This document shows, piece after piece, positions 14,937 through 23,192 of a DNA stretch of 24,989 nucleotides. Both the position numbers and the translations under genes were made by a program. The notes beneath the pieces are model-generated. The model was not told the DNA's origin. It saw nothing but the letters and a program-made list of their open reading frames with translations, and ran no database searches. The stretch spans positions 1-24,989 of the forward strand of contig JAUNXW010000005.1 in the NCBI GenBank assembly GCA_030539595.1, written 5' to 3'. The stretch comes from Methanocorpusculum sp. Lineage in GTDB: Archaea; Halobacteriota; Methanomicrobia; Methanomicrobiales; Methanocorpusculaceae. Within the stretch, counting starts at the first letter, position 1, and every line of letters begins with the position of its first letter.

Positions 14937-15809
14937 ATGCATTACAAAGAGGCAAAGTCGATTCTCTCCGCTCACAACGGAGCGGCTAACGGTATGAATA
15001 TTTACAGAGGATGCTCTCACGGATGTATCTACTGCGATTCAAGAAGCGTCTGCTACCATATGGAACACGACTTTGAAGACATTGAGGTAAAAATCAACGC
15101 GCCTGCTCTGCTTGAACAGGCTCTTTCAAAAAAGCGAAGCAGATGTATGATTGGAACAGGAGCGATGTGCGACCCGTATATTCCTCTGGAAGAATCTCTT
15201 TGCCTCACAAGAAAATGTCTGGAGATTATTGAGCGCCGCGGTTTCGGTCTCTACATTTTAACTAAGTCGGACAGAATTTTAAGAGACCTTGACCTTCTGA
15301 AAAAAATAAATTCAAAGGCGAAGACTGTTGCTGCGATGACTTTAACGACAGCGGATGATGAACTCTGTAAAATTATTGAGCCAAATGTCTGCGTGACTTC
15401 AAGACGCGTTGAGGTCTTAAAAATTATGCACGAGGTTGGAATTCCCACTATTGTGTGGCTTTGTCCTATTTTGCCGTTCATAAATGATACTGAGGAAAAT
15501 ATCAGAAACATCGTTAAGATGTGCGCCGATGCGGGTGTTTACGGAATTTTGTGTTTTGGGATGGGTGTTACTCTTCGCGAAGGCAATCGCGAATATTTCT
15601 ATAAGAAACTGGACGAACATTTCAAAGGGCTGAGAGAAGTCTACGAGAAAAAATACGGCGATACTTATTCAGTTCCAAGCGATAAAAATAAGGAACTGAT
15701 GAAAATTTTCTGCGAAGAGTGCGGTAATGCAGGGATTGTTACGGATACTGATAAACTGTTTTCTTATATGGAAACGTTTGAGGATAAAGGACAAAGAACA
15801 TTGTTCTGA
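14937..15809 (+). CDS. SPL-family radical SAM protein
   Basis: A 290-residue radical SAM enzyme related to spore photoproduct lyase (COG1533). The cluster-binding C26-x3-C30-x2-C33 occurs in NIYRGCSHGCIYCDSRS. Other family-like parts are GAMCDPYIPLE (59-69), ILTKSDRILRDL (near 101-112) and MTLTTADDELCKIIEP. A substrate other than DNA photoproduct is likely, since many archaea carry such paralogues of unknown role. It starts 12 bases after the marker 14 partner gene across a T-rich gap. Its TGA abuts the stop of the oppositely oriented Agl23-like gene with no base between. Confidence 0.9.
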   Translation: MHYKEAKSILSAHNGAANGMNIYRGCSHGCIYCDSRSVCYHMEHDFEDIEVKINAPALLEQALSKKRSRCMIGTGAMCDPYIPLEESLCLTRKCLEIIERRGFGLYILTKSDRILRDLDLLKKINSKAKTVAAMTLTTADDELCKIIEPNVCVTSRRVEVLKIMHEVGIPTIVWLCPILPFINDTEENIRNIVKMCADAGVYGILCFGMGVTLREGNREYFYKKLDEHFKGLREVYEKKYGDTYSVPSDKNKELMKIFCEECGNAGIVTDTDKLFSYMETFEDKGQRTLF

Positions 15810-17468
15810 TTAAATTGATGTGTTTTTGGTAAACACATCGATATTGTAGCTTCCGATAGGTTCGTGGCTGAAGAATCTTGTAAAGTAATAATTAATCCAG
15901 CCACCGACTGTAGTGATTGACCAGTGGTCAAGCCAGTACTGAAGGCGTATGGTTTTTTTATCGTAACCCTTAAGCGAGTCGTAACTTTCCGTGTCGTGCG
16001 AGATAATTATATCATAGTCTCCCGAAAGCAGAGTAGTATCTGCAACCTGCGTTCCGTAATAAGTCATGCGATTCCAGTCATCTCCTCTGAAATACCACAT
16101 AAACGGCCATCCGTTTTGAGCGGCAATTGCTACTTTATCAGATTCCCGCATCTCATCCATCAGCAGAACCAAATCCTCAGAATTCTGCACCTGAATAATC
16201 GGTTCGGGGATATCTGTCGGCGTATACGCAACATAGAATGTGACTGCCAGAAGAATTACCGCAGAGACTGCAAGAACAGGTTTCCACCACTTGCCCAAAT
16301 AAAGGAAGACAAACGCCGCGACAAAAATCATCGGCAGAAGCTGGTGAAGAGAAAGCCACGGAACTTTTTCGCCGATGTAGCCGTAAGTTATGCAGGCAAT
16401 TATCGTCCAATAAATAGCGAAGCGGAAAAATTCATTCTCGCGGTTAATAACCATAGGCTCTTTCGGGCGTGCGAATAATTTCGCAACCGAGAACTTCTTC
16501 TTCTGAATTTCAGGCTCGGGTGATTCATATGTCTCTTCCGAAACTGTCTCCGCTGAAAGTTTTTCCGCTTCCCTTTCAGCTTTCTTTCTCTGACACGCAG
16601 GGTTTGCAAGAAATATTATCAGCCCCGCAACTGCCAGAAGAAGAATGGGCAGTTCGTATAGGATGAAGCACAGAATATAAAACACAGGCGGACCTGCAAT
16701 TCTCTGCTCGTTGTGCATCGACAGCCAATGAGAAATCGCATCAGGACCTGCGGTTAAAGCGGTCATTGGGAACTGCCAGAACGAAGTATACAGCGTAAAG
16801 ACTATAGCAAGGAATATCAGAACCGCTATAATTGCATCGCGCACCCATGTTTTCGGCAGAGTAATTCTTTTTGTCCACCAGAGGTAAACAAAGAAAACAA
16901 GGAACGTCACAATTATCAGCGGCATATTTTCTTTGCAGCAGAGACCAAGAGCGCCGGCTCCTCCGACAAGCGCAAGATAATACCATTTCCCTTTCTGAAT
17001 GTACGCCATAAAAGCTGCAACCATCAGAAGAGAGAAAAATATTACAAATACATCGTTTCTGAGGAAACGCGAGAAGTAAACCATCTGCGGAGCAATGGCA
17101 ACGAAAAGAGCCGCAATACATGCGGTTCTTCCGCTGAGATATTTCATTCTGTAAATCCAGTAAATGAGCGGAATTATTGCGCAGCCGAATACACAAGGGA
17201 GAATTCTTGCAACAAGGTCACTTGCGCCGAAGAGAGAAAACATCCCCGCGGTTACATAGTAAAGGAAAGGTCCGTGATATACGGGGTCATAAACATATGA
17301 CCAAGAAGACATCAGCCCGTATGAAAACCATGCGTGAATGGCTTCGTCGTGATGAAAAAGTTTCAGGTCAAGGAAACAGAATCTCAGAACTACGGCAAGT
17401 ATTAAGATTGCAAGCATCACGTGCTCGACTTTTATTCGGCTTTTAATATCGGAAATCAGAGGAAGCAT
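15810..17468 (-). CDS. Agl23-like GT-C membrane protein (TIGR03663 type)
   Basis: A 552-residue polytopic membrane protein with a GT-C glycosyltransferase-like core. The first segment is followed by HHDEAIHAWFSYGL (39-52), the external acidic motif (D41-E42) typical of PMT/GT39-like enzymes that use lipid-phosphate sugars. About ten to twelve membrane segments follow; a charged cytoplasmic-looking insert (about 295-350) interrupts them, and a soluble C-terminal part (about 435-552) comes last. It matches what I know of the TIGR03663 family linked to archaeal N-glycosylation (Agl23), probably acting on the dolichol-bound glycan or its flipping. No other glycosylation genes are adjacent. The exact role is uncertain. 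Confidence 0.82.
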   Translation of the reverse strand: MLPLISDIKSRIKVEHVMLAILILAVVLRFCFLDLKLFHHDEAIHAWFSYGLMSSWSYVYDPVYHGPFLYYVTAGMFSLFGASDLVARILPCVFGCAIIPLIYWIYRMKYLSGRTACIAALFVAIAPQMVYFSRFLRNDVFVIFFSLLMVAAFMAYIQKGKWYYLALVGGAGALGLCCKENMPLIIVTFLVFFVYLWWTKRITLPKTWVRDAIIAVLIFLAIVFTLYTSFWQFPMTALTAGPDAISHWLSMHNEQRIAGPPVFYILCFILYELPILLLAVAGLIIFLANPACQRKKAEREAEKLSAETVSEETYESPEPEIQKKKFSVAKLFARPKEPMVINRENEFFRFAIYWTIIACITYGYIGEKVPWLSLHQLLPMIFVAAFVFLYLGKWWKPVLAVSAVILLAVTFYVAYTPTDIPEPIIQVQNSEDLVLLMDEMRESDKVAIAAQNGWPFMWYFRGDDWNRMTYYGTQVADTTLLSGDYDIIISHDTESYDSLKGYDKKTIRLQYWLDHWSITTVGGWINYYFTRFFSHEPIGSYNIDVFTKNTSI

Positions 17469-17527
17469 TTATGGATAAATGTTTGATGTTACAGAAATAG
17501 AATGTTTGTGATAGCGAAGTTTCAGAG

Positions 17528-17622
17528 GAGACTGTCCAATCGTGAAAAAATCCGTTGGACAAACTCGTACATACTCATGAAACTGCCTGATTGTAAAAAT
17601 TAGCCGGACAAAGTTTTTCGTA
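17528..17622. repeat. IS/MITE-like remnant with GTCCAA/TTGGAC inverted pair
   Basis: GAGACTGTCCAATCGTG (17528-17544) resembles 24890-24906. GTCCAA (17534-17539) and TTGGAC (17555-17560) form a hairpin with a 15-base loop. Further right, CGGACAAAGTTTTTCGTAAC (about 17601-17620) resembles the TGGACTAAGTTTCTGC at the window end. No transposase is present. The 174-base gap between the Agl23-like gene and mntP otherwise shows nothing. Confidence 0.35.
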
Positions 17623-17642
17623 ACCCAAAGATAAAATTCGGC

Positions 17643-18212
17643 TCAGAATAAAAATCCCAGACAGTTTGTCACCAAAAACTTAACCCCGATAAGAATCAGA
17701 ATTGCTCCGCCGAAAATCTGCATCTTGTTCCCCAGAATTTTGCTCAGCTTGTTGCCGATTAAAACTCCCGCAAGAGAAAAACCGAACGCGACAATTCCAA
17801 TAATTATCGACGGGATAAGAATCCCTTCACCCATAAGAGCATAACTGATTCCAACAGCCAGAGCGTCAATGCTTGTTGCTACAGCAAGCAGAAGCAGAAC
17901 TTTCACTCCCGTGAGATTTACCGAATCCTCTTTTCCTAAAAATCCGTCGTAGACCATCTTGCCTCCGATAAAAAAGAACAAAGCAACAACAACCCAGTAG
18001 CCGTAAGGGTCAATAATCATTGTGATTGGGATACCGACCGCAAATCCAATCAACGGCATAATAAACTGGAAAAATCCAAACATTGCCCCTGCAATCAGTC
18101 CGGTCTTCAAAACATTTTCTTTTAAAACAGCCCCGCCAGCTAAGGATACGGAAAACGCATCCATTGCCAAGGCAGCCGCTATCAAAAGTGATGAGAGAAG
18201 CATCTCAATCAT
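17643..18212 (-). CDS. mntP: MntP-family manganese efflux pump
   Basis: Inner-membrane Mn2+ exporter of the DUF204/MntP family. The 189 residues contain about six membrane helices with two internally related halves, each bearing the conserved acidic signature: AMDAFSVSLAGG (D18) and SIDALAVGIS (D116). Length matches the family. It begins inside the DUF1894 stop (ATGA overlap), making it the third gene of a DUF1890-DUF1894-mntP unit. No yybP-ykoY-type manganese riboswitch is evident upstream; control is probably from the DUF1890 promoter. Function is well supported in bacteria and assumed here. Confidence 0.9.
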   Translation of the reverse strand: MIEMLLSSLLIAAALAMDAFSVSLAGGAVLKENVLKTGLIAGAMFGFFQFIMPLIGFAVGIPITMIIDPYGYWVVVALFFFIGGKMVYDGFLGKEDSVNLTGVKVLLLLAVATSIDALAVGISYALMGEGILIPSIIIGIVAFGFSLAGVLIGNKLSKILGNKMQIFGGAILILIGVKFLVTNCLGFLF

Positions 18213-18481
18213 TTTTTAATTCTCTTTCCGCTCTTAACTACCGAAGCAATTCCCTCAGGGTCATCATCAACGACAACGATGAACGTCCCGTGACACGGTT
18301 TTGTATATGTGTAAATTAATTTATTGTCCTTAATCCCAACTAAAATAGGCGGTATCCCAATAATCACCTTGTCAAGCAGTTTAAATCCGACGGGGACTTC
18401 ATAGACCTCGCTTGAATTTTCACGGATTAACTCCCTTGCTTCTTTGAAACTGCAGTTTCGAGCCAGAATCTCATATTTCAT
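18209..18481 (-). CDS. DUF1894 family protein
   Basis: A 90-residue protein that matches my recollection of DUF1894, a small family found mainly in methanogens, of unknown function. Features include the N-terminal MKYEILARNCSFKEAR, a central IGIPPILVGIKDNKLIYTY and the KPCHGTFIVVV segment, with cysteines at 10 and 63. I chose the internal ATG at 18481 because it makes a 4-base ATGA overlap with the DUF1890 stop; an in-frame ATG at 18499 would add six residues. It lies between DUF1890 and mntP in an overlapping operon. Confidence 0.75.
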   Translation of the reverse strand: MKYEILARNCSFKEARELIRENSSEVYEVPVGFKLLDKVIIGIPPILVGIKDNKLIYTYTKPCHGTFIVVVDDDPEGIASVVKSGKRIKK

Positions 18482-18936
18482 ATTTTCAAGACAGCCCATT
18501 CAAGCACCTCATCAAGTTTGGCAAGAAGCGGTTTCGTGTTGTGTGTCACAGGAGCGACAATCTTCTCGGTTTCGTATTCACATTCGTTTTCCAAGTCATA
18601 AGCGTGTTCTCCAAAGAAAATCGAGACTATGAGAGAGTTCGCAGACAACGCCGCTACGGTTGATGTATAAGTCAGTCCCGCGTCGTTGTGAATTAAGGAG
18701 ATGATTAATTTGTATTTGAGCCCGTCGGCAATTTCGTTGATTGTTCGTTCAACGTCTTTGTAGTCTTTAACGTAGAAGCCTTTCATGTCGCTTGCTTTTA
18801 TAAGCTGACGCGCTGAAGGGTTTGAGGCAACGACAGGATTGTGACCCGCATCTTTTATGAAGTCGGCTATGTATAAAACAAGCGGCGACTGAGCGGGTAT
18901 CTGAGGACAGCCTATGAAAATTAATACGTCTCCCAT
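18478..18936 (-). CDS. DUF1890 family protein
   Basis: A 152-residue protein resembling DUF1890, an archaeal family whose Methanothermobacter member has a solved structure but no assigned function as far as I recall. It begins GDVLIFIGCPQIPAQSPL (C10), reads as an alternating alpha/beta protein (DVLIFIGC, NPVVASN, KLIISLIHNDAG, NSLIVSIFFGEHA) and ends in a helix. It heads the DUF1890-DUF1894-mntP operon with 4-base overlaps throughout. An AATATTTATT element about 34 bases upstream of the ATG is a possible TATA box. Confidence 0.75.
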   Translation of the reverse strand: MGDVLIFIGCPQIPAQSPLVLYIADFIKDAGHNPVVASNPSARQLIKASDMKGFYVKDYKDVERTINEIADGLKYKLIISLIHNDAGLTYTSTVAALSANSLIVSIFFGEHAYDLENECEYETEKIVAPVTHNTKPLLAKLDEVLEWAVLKI

Positions 18937-19000
18937 TTGGTGTTTAGTTATTTGATGTTATGCGGAATAAATATTGGTTTCAATGCACATTGTTCAATTG

Positions 19001-19020
19001 AGCGCAGCCGCGTAACTCCT
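19001..19020 (-). repeat. 20-base dispersed repeat, copy 1
   Basis: Read on the minus strand this is AGGAGTTACGCGGCTGCGCT, matching 19 of 20 bases of 24924-24943 on the plus strand. It sits directly after the T-run that follows fumarase beta. GC-rich in an AT-rich spacer. Confidence 0.6.
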
Positions 19021-19024
19021 GAAT

Positions 19025-19032
19025 AAAAAAAA
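19025..19032 (-). terminator. Poly-T terminator after fumarase beta
   Basis: On the minus strand, eight T residues follow the fumarase beta TGA immediately. They probably end the sepS-fumarase transcript. Confidence 0.45.
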
Positions 19033-19530
19033 TCACCGTTTGAAAAGATTTTTGCCGTGCGCATCAATTGCGACAATTACAGGCAGTCTCTTCAAAACAA
19101 TTTCCCAGACGGCTTCTGCCATTCCAAGCTCATCGAAATGACAGGCTTTCAGCTCCATACACGAAGCTGCCAAAGCCGCACAGCCTCCCGTGAACGCAAA
19201 ATAAACCGCTCTTCCCTCAAGCTCTGAAACAACTTCATCAGACATTCCACCTTTACCGATTAAACCTCTGACGCCCGCATCAAGCATCGGCTTTGTCAGA
19301 GAATTCATCCTCGCAGAAGTAGTAGGACCTGCGGCAATAATTTTTCCGTCGGAAACAACAGGACCGCAATGATAGATAACCGCTCCCTTAGGTTCAAACG
19401 GAAATCCTTCCTCAATAATTTTTTTATGAGCCTCATCACGTGCCGTATAAATCGTCCCGCTCAGAAAAACCCTGTCGCCCGCTTTAAGATTCAGGACTTC
19501 ATCGCCTAAAGGAGTGTTAAGTTCAATCAT
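19033..19530 (-). CDS. Fumarate hydratase class I, beta subunit
   Basis: C-terminal-type subunit of the two-subunit Fe-S fumarase, which interconverts fumarate and malate in the incomplete reductive TCA pathway of methanogens. The 165 residues start MIELNTPLGDEV and include GDRVFLSGTIYTARDEAHK (19-37), YHCGPV (54-59), AAGPTTSARM and LIGKGGM (about 67-95). I chose the ATG at 19530 because it overlaps the alpha subunit stop by 4 bases and matches the family N-terminus; an upstream ATG at 19566 lies inside the alpha gene. L-tartrate dehydratase is a related alternative but less likely. Confidence 0.92.
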   Translation of the reverse strand: MIELNTPLGDEVLNLKAGDRVFLSGTIYTARDEAHKKIIEEGFPFEPKGAVIYHCGPVVSDGKIIAAGPTTSARMNSLTKPMLDAGVRGLIGKGGMSDEVVSELEGRAVYFAFTGGCAALAASCMELKACHFDELGMAEAVWEIVLKRLPVIVAIDAHGKNLFKR

Positions 19531-20348
19531 CTGATGACCTCCGTAAATCTTCTGCAGCACCAGCACTGAATATTTACAGCGACGGGAAGACTCGCTGTGT
19601 GACAGAATCCTTTCTTAACTTTTACAGCAAGAGCGGTTGTATCTCCGCCAAGTCCCATTGCCCCTATATTCAGTTCATTGATTTTGTCGCAAAGGCTCTG
19701 CTCAAATTCCGTCATTGAATCAATCGGTTCAAGCAGAGCTTCTTTCGCAAGAGATGCCGCCGTATCAAAAGTTCCGCCGATTCCAACCCCCACAATAATC
19801 GGGGGACAAGGACGCGAACCTGCTTCACGGACAACACTTAAAACGAAGTCAGGGATTTTATCTGCTTCCGATGGAAGCATCATCTTAATCTGCGACATAT
19901 TTTCCGATCCCGCACCTTTTGGAAAGACCGTAACCGAAAGTTTATCACCGGGTATTATATGAATCGCAGGAAGTCCTGCCCCGCAGTTGTTTCCCGAATT
20001 TTCGCGGCTTATGGGGTCGACAGCGTTCGGTCTGAGCGGAACAGACTTTGTCGCTTTCGCAACTCCGGCAGCGACCGCGTCGTATAACTCCCCGGAGATT
20101 GTAATATGCGAAGGAACGGTTAAATAAACAACAATCAGCCCCGTATCCTGACAAATCGGCACATTTTTTTCTTTCGCTATTTTCAGATTCTCAAAAATAT
20201 TCTCATACTCTCCGCGGGCAGCCTCGCTTCTTTCTTTTTTATAAGCGTGATGAAGAGCCGCTTCAACATCTTTTGGAAGCACGACCTCGCTCTTTTTTAT
20301 TGCCGCTTCAACCGCTTCGGTAATTTTTTCAAAAAAAGGTGCGGGCAT
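19527..20348 (-). CDS. Fumarate hydratase class I, alpha subunit
   Basis: Fe-S-bearing subunit of class I fumarase, 273 residues. Three cysteines in cluster-ligand contexts are visible: C66 (PICQDTG), C181 (RPCPP) and C262 (VNIQCW). The RENSGNNCGAGLP (115-127) and FPKGAGSENMSQIKM (142-156) segments are typical of the active site. The C-terminus ends in CWCCRRFTEVIR where relatives commonly show CWAARR, adding two cysteines. It starts 7 bases after the O-phosphoseryl-tRNA synthetase stop and overlaps the beta subunit gene by 4 bases. Confidence 0.94.
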   Translation of the reverse strand: MPAPFFEKITEAVEAAIKKSEVVLPKDVEAALHHAYKKERSEAARGEYENIFENLKIAKEKNVPICQDTGLIVVYLTVPSHITISGELYDAVAAGVAKATKSVPLRPNAVDPISRENSGNNCGAGLPAIHIIPGDKLSVTVFPKGAGSENMSQIKMMLPSEADKIPDFVLSVVREAGSRPCPPIIVGVGIGGTFDTAASLAKEALLEPIDSMTEFEQSLCDKINELNIGAMGLGGDTTALAVKVKKGFCHTASLPVAVNIQCWCCRRFTEVIR

Positions 20349-20355
20349 TTGAGCC

Positions 20356-21936
20356 TCACAGAATTTTAGAGGTAACTGTCATAAAAACAGGACCTCTTAA
20401 ATCTATTTTGCGCTTGTTATCCGTTATGTAGCGCATTGCATATTCTTCGATTTTGATATTTATATCGCTTGGGTGCTTCGACATTTTGACCTGAACGGAA
20501 GTTCCTTCGCCCATACGGGCGGCTTCTTCAATTCTTGCGACCGCGAGGTTGGCGGCTGCGTAAAGGAAGGTAAGTCCTGTGTGCGTTCCTTCTTTGATTA
20601 CGTCCGCGAACTTTTCTGTGTCTGGAACTCCAAGGACTGCACCGTTTCTGACGTAAATTTCATTCAGCGCGGCAGGACCTAACAGAGTTGAATTCTCTTC
20701 CGGCTCTTCAACGACAATCTCAACATTTTTGCCGAAGAGTTCTCCTTTCCATGCAGAGAACGAACAGGGTGAAACAGCTTTACCGTTTTCTGCTGCGGTC
20801 TTCATAATCGCTTCAACCGCGTGCTTTCCGGCAATTGTCTGAGCTTCCTCTTTAAGCCCGACACCTCTTGCAATCTCAGCATCCGAATACTGCGGCGGAT
20901 ATAGCTGTGCGAATGAAAGTTTTCTGACATCTTCTGCCTGTGTTAAAACCATAGCAAGACGTTCAACGCCCATTCCAAGATTCATTACGGGAACACCCAC
21001 ACCGTATTCAGCGAGCGCAGCCGGTGAATAAATTCCGAATGTTGCAACTTCAACCCAGCCGTGAACGGGGTGTTTTCCGTAAACTTCGGTCTGAGTTTCG
21101 GGCATATAATATTTTGAGCGTTTCTCATCCGGTTGGAATCTGAATTCGGTGAAACCGAAGGCTGATAAAAGTCCCGCGGCAACAGCTTTTCCTTCTTCAA
21201 CCGTTACGTCTTCGCCTGCAACAATACATGAGGCTGAGTGATAAGTTCGAAGATGTGTTGCATCTTCTTCCTGCTCGCGTCTGAAACAGCGGTCAACGGA
21301 AAACATTCTGATTGGCAGAGGTTTTTTGTCCCACATCTGCGAAAGCGAGATGAACCAGCCGCTTGTCATGTGGGAGCGAAGGGTTGTTCTGGATGATTCG
21401 GGAACGAGTTCCTTGAATTCGGGGAAGACGCTTTCAAGAATGTGAACGACTACGCCGTCGTCAACTCCTAATGCGACAGACATTTCATGAGTTAAGTCGT
21501 CACCGTCGAATTTGCCTTTTTTGTATGCGTGAAGGCATTTCATGAGTTTTTCGCCGGTCTCGGCTTCAATGGGCTTTCCTGTGATTTTTGAGATTTCTTC
21601 AAGGCGTTCGTTTGAGATTCCAACGTTCGGGCGCGGTAAGCCCCCAACGTAGTAAACTCTGTCAAGAACCGCAGCCGCTTCAGGTCCGAACTGTCTGTAG
21701 ACATCCGATTCGTCTATGAATACGGGAACCATCGCTTCGTCAAATCCCATAGACATGTAGGCTGCTCTTAATTTTGCTATTGTGTCGAAGATGGGGTGAA
21801 CTTTTGCTCTGTGATAAGTATAGCGCGGATAGATTTTTGAGGATGACGGCGGGGTTATTACCGAAGGTCCTTCGTGCCACGCTCCTTCAAAATCTGTTTT
21901 TCTGCGTTCTCTGAATTCTTCAATGTCGAATTTCAT
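20356..21936 (-). CDS. sepS: O-phosphoseryl-tRNA(Cys) synthetase (SepRS)
   Basis: Class II synthetase that charges tRNA-Cys with O-phosphoserine; SepCysS then converts it to Cys-tRNA with a sulfur donor. The 526-residue protein shows the SepRS N-terminus (MKFDIEEFRERRKTDFEGAW), the THXTSGW-like SHMTSGWFISL, motif 2 around RMFSVDRCFRREQEED, the THLRTYHSAS segment and motif 3 GMGVERLAMV. I prefer the ATG at 21936, which matches the family start; an in-frame ATG at 21951 would add five residues. It is typical of methanogens. It leads a probable operon with both fumarase subunits. Confidence 0.95.
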   Translation of the reverse strand: MKFDIEEFRERRKTDFEGAWHEGPSVITPPSSSKIYPRYTYHRAKVHPIFDTIAKLRAAYMSMGFDEAMVPVFIDESDVYRQFGPEAAAVLDRVYYVGGLPRPNVGISNERLEEISKITGKPIEAETGEKLMKCLHAYKKGKFDGDDLTHEMSVALGVDDGVVVHILESVFPEFKELVPESSRTTLRSHMTSGWFISLSQMWDKKPLPIRMFSVDRCFRREQEEDATHLRTYHSASCIVAGEDVTVEEGKAVAAGLLSAFGFTEFRFQPDEKRSKYYMPETQTEVYGKHPVHGWVEVATFGIYSPAALAEYGVGVPVMNLGMGVERLAMVLTQAEDVRKLSFAQLYPPQYSDAEIARGVGLKEEAQTIAGKHAVEAIMKTAAENGKAVSPCSFSAWKGELFGKNVEIVVEEPEENSTLLGPAALNEIYVRNGAVLGVPDTEKFADVIKEGTHTGLTFLYAAANLAVARIEEAARMGEGTSVQVKMSKHPSDINIKIEEYAMRYITDNKRKIDLRGPVFMTVTSKIL

Positions 21937-22136
21937 TTTAAGTGTGTACATGTTTGACGCCTGATTAGATACAATTAACTGTTTTTACTCAGAGCGCTGA
22001 ATGTTTTCAAGTCGTGAATATTTGTCGAGCAAAGTTTTTTTGAGAATTGTTAGTGATTGTACTCAACTCTAAAAGATTCCAGAAACCTCAATTATCAGAA
22101 AAACAATTATCTATCCTCAGCACCTAATTACATACA

Positions 22137-23192
22137 GTGAAACATTTTCATCAGATACTAATAATTCTGATAACAATAACAGCCGTCTCCGCAGGCTGTA
22201 TCACAGCCGACGTGCCCGAAAAAATTGCCGCAGTCGAAAACACATACAGCCCGCAGATAATAGAACACGGAGTAACCGAAGGCTTCGCGGGCGAAATAAT
22301 AGAAATAACCTTCCCGTTCAAAAACCACACAATAAAAAAACAAATAGCAGTATCAAACGAAAAATACAACTGCCTCCCTGACAAAAACTCAGAAGAAAGA
22401 ACACTCTACGACGGAAAAACCTACCAAGAAAAATACACATACTTCTCTTCGTTCATAAATAACCGCGCAAACCAAGAAATTTATTCGCAGATACTTGACC
22501 TCTTCGATAAATACAGCCAAGAATACTCACTCACAAGTGACGAATACATAGAACTCGCCGTCTCCTACGTCCAGAACATAACCTACAACACAAGCTGCAG
22601 CTCATCAAAATTCCCAATAGAAACAATTTTTGAAAACAATGGAGACTGCGACGACAAAAGCATACTGCTTGCAGCGCTGCTTTCTGAAAAAGGATACGAC
22701 ACTGCTCTGTTCTTCTTTGAAAAAGACAGGCACATGACAGCAGCTGTAAAAAGCGGAAACGAAACCGCATATCCTCAGGCAAACGGCTACTCAATTATTG
22801 AAACGACAGGATTAAACTACGTCGGAGAAATCTCAAAATCCCTAAAACTCTCTGACAACACCTCAATAACAATTTCATCAAAACCCGACGTCTATAAAAT
22901 CGGAAACGGAGAAATTCCATACACGGCCTCTAACGAAGTCGCGGAAATTCTTAAAATGCGTGAGACCTGTGCAAGCGAAATCAGCAGAATTGACATTCTC
23001 ATGGACGAACTTTCCGATAAAATCAGCGCGGGAGAATCTTTGCCTCAGCAGTTAGCCGACACCCGCACGTTCAATGAATACGCGGATTTGCACAACGAAT
23101 ACGCATATCTTGCCAACCTCATAAGCAGCGAACCGTTTAACAGAGCCTTCGTCTACAGTCAGGTCAAAAAAATGGAGGCTGATATATTATGA
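22137..23192 (+). CDS. Lipoprotein with transglutaminase-like core, copy 1
   Basis: A 351-residue exported protein starting with GTG. The hydrophobic signal (about 6-20) ends in a lipobox, AVSAG-C21, suggesting membrane anchoring through C21. The C-terminal half carries a transglutaminase/cysteine-protease-like core: FPIETIFENNGDCDDKSILL (C171), RHMTAAV (H199) and IIETTG (E222). A helical tail (about 265-351) follows. The same arrangement recurs in the next gene, which overlaps it by 4 bases. The enzyme activity and substrate are unknown; peptide cross-link cleavage or surface protein modification is possible. The core call comes from the Cys-His-acid pattern. Confidence 0.75.
   Translation: MKHFHQILIILITITAVSAGCITADVPEKIAAVENTYSPQIIEHGVTEGFAGEIIEITFPFKNHTIKKQIAVSNEKYNCLPDKNSEERTLYDGKTYQEKYTYFSSFINNRANQEIYSQILDLFDKYSQEYSLTSDEYIELAVSYVQNITYNTSCSSSKFPIETIFENNGDCDDKSILLAALLSEKGYDTALFFFEKDRHMTAAVKSGNETAYPQANGYSIIETTGLNYVGEISKSLKLSDNTSITISSKPDVYKIGNGEIPYTASNEVAEILKMRETCASEISRIDILMDELSDKISAGESLPQQLADTRTFNEYADLHNEYAYLANLISSEPFNRAFVYSQVKKMEADIL

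Noticed and set aside
17469..17642. Possible tRNA or small RNA in the 174-base gap
   Set aside because: No cloverleaf, TPsiC loop or acceptor pairing was found; the gap is better described by the repeat-like sequence.
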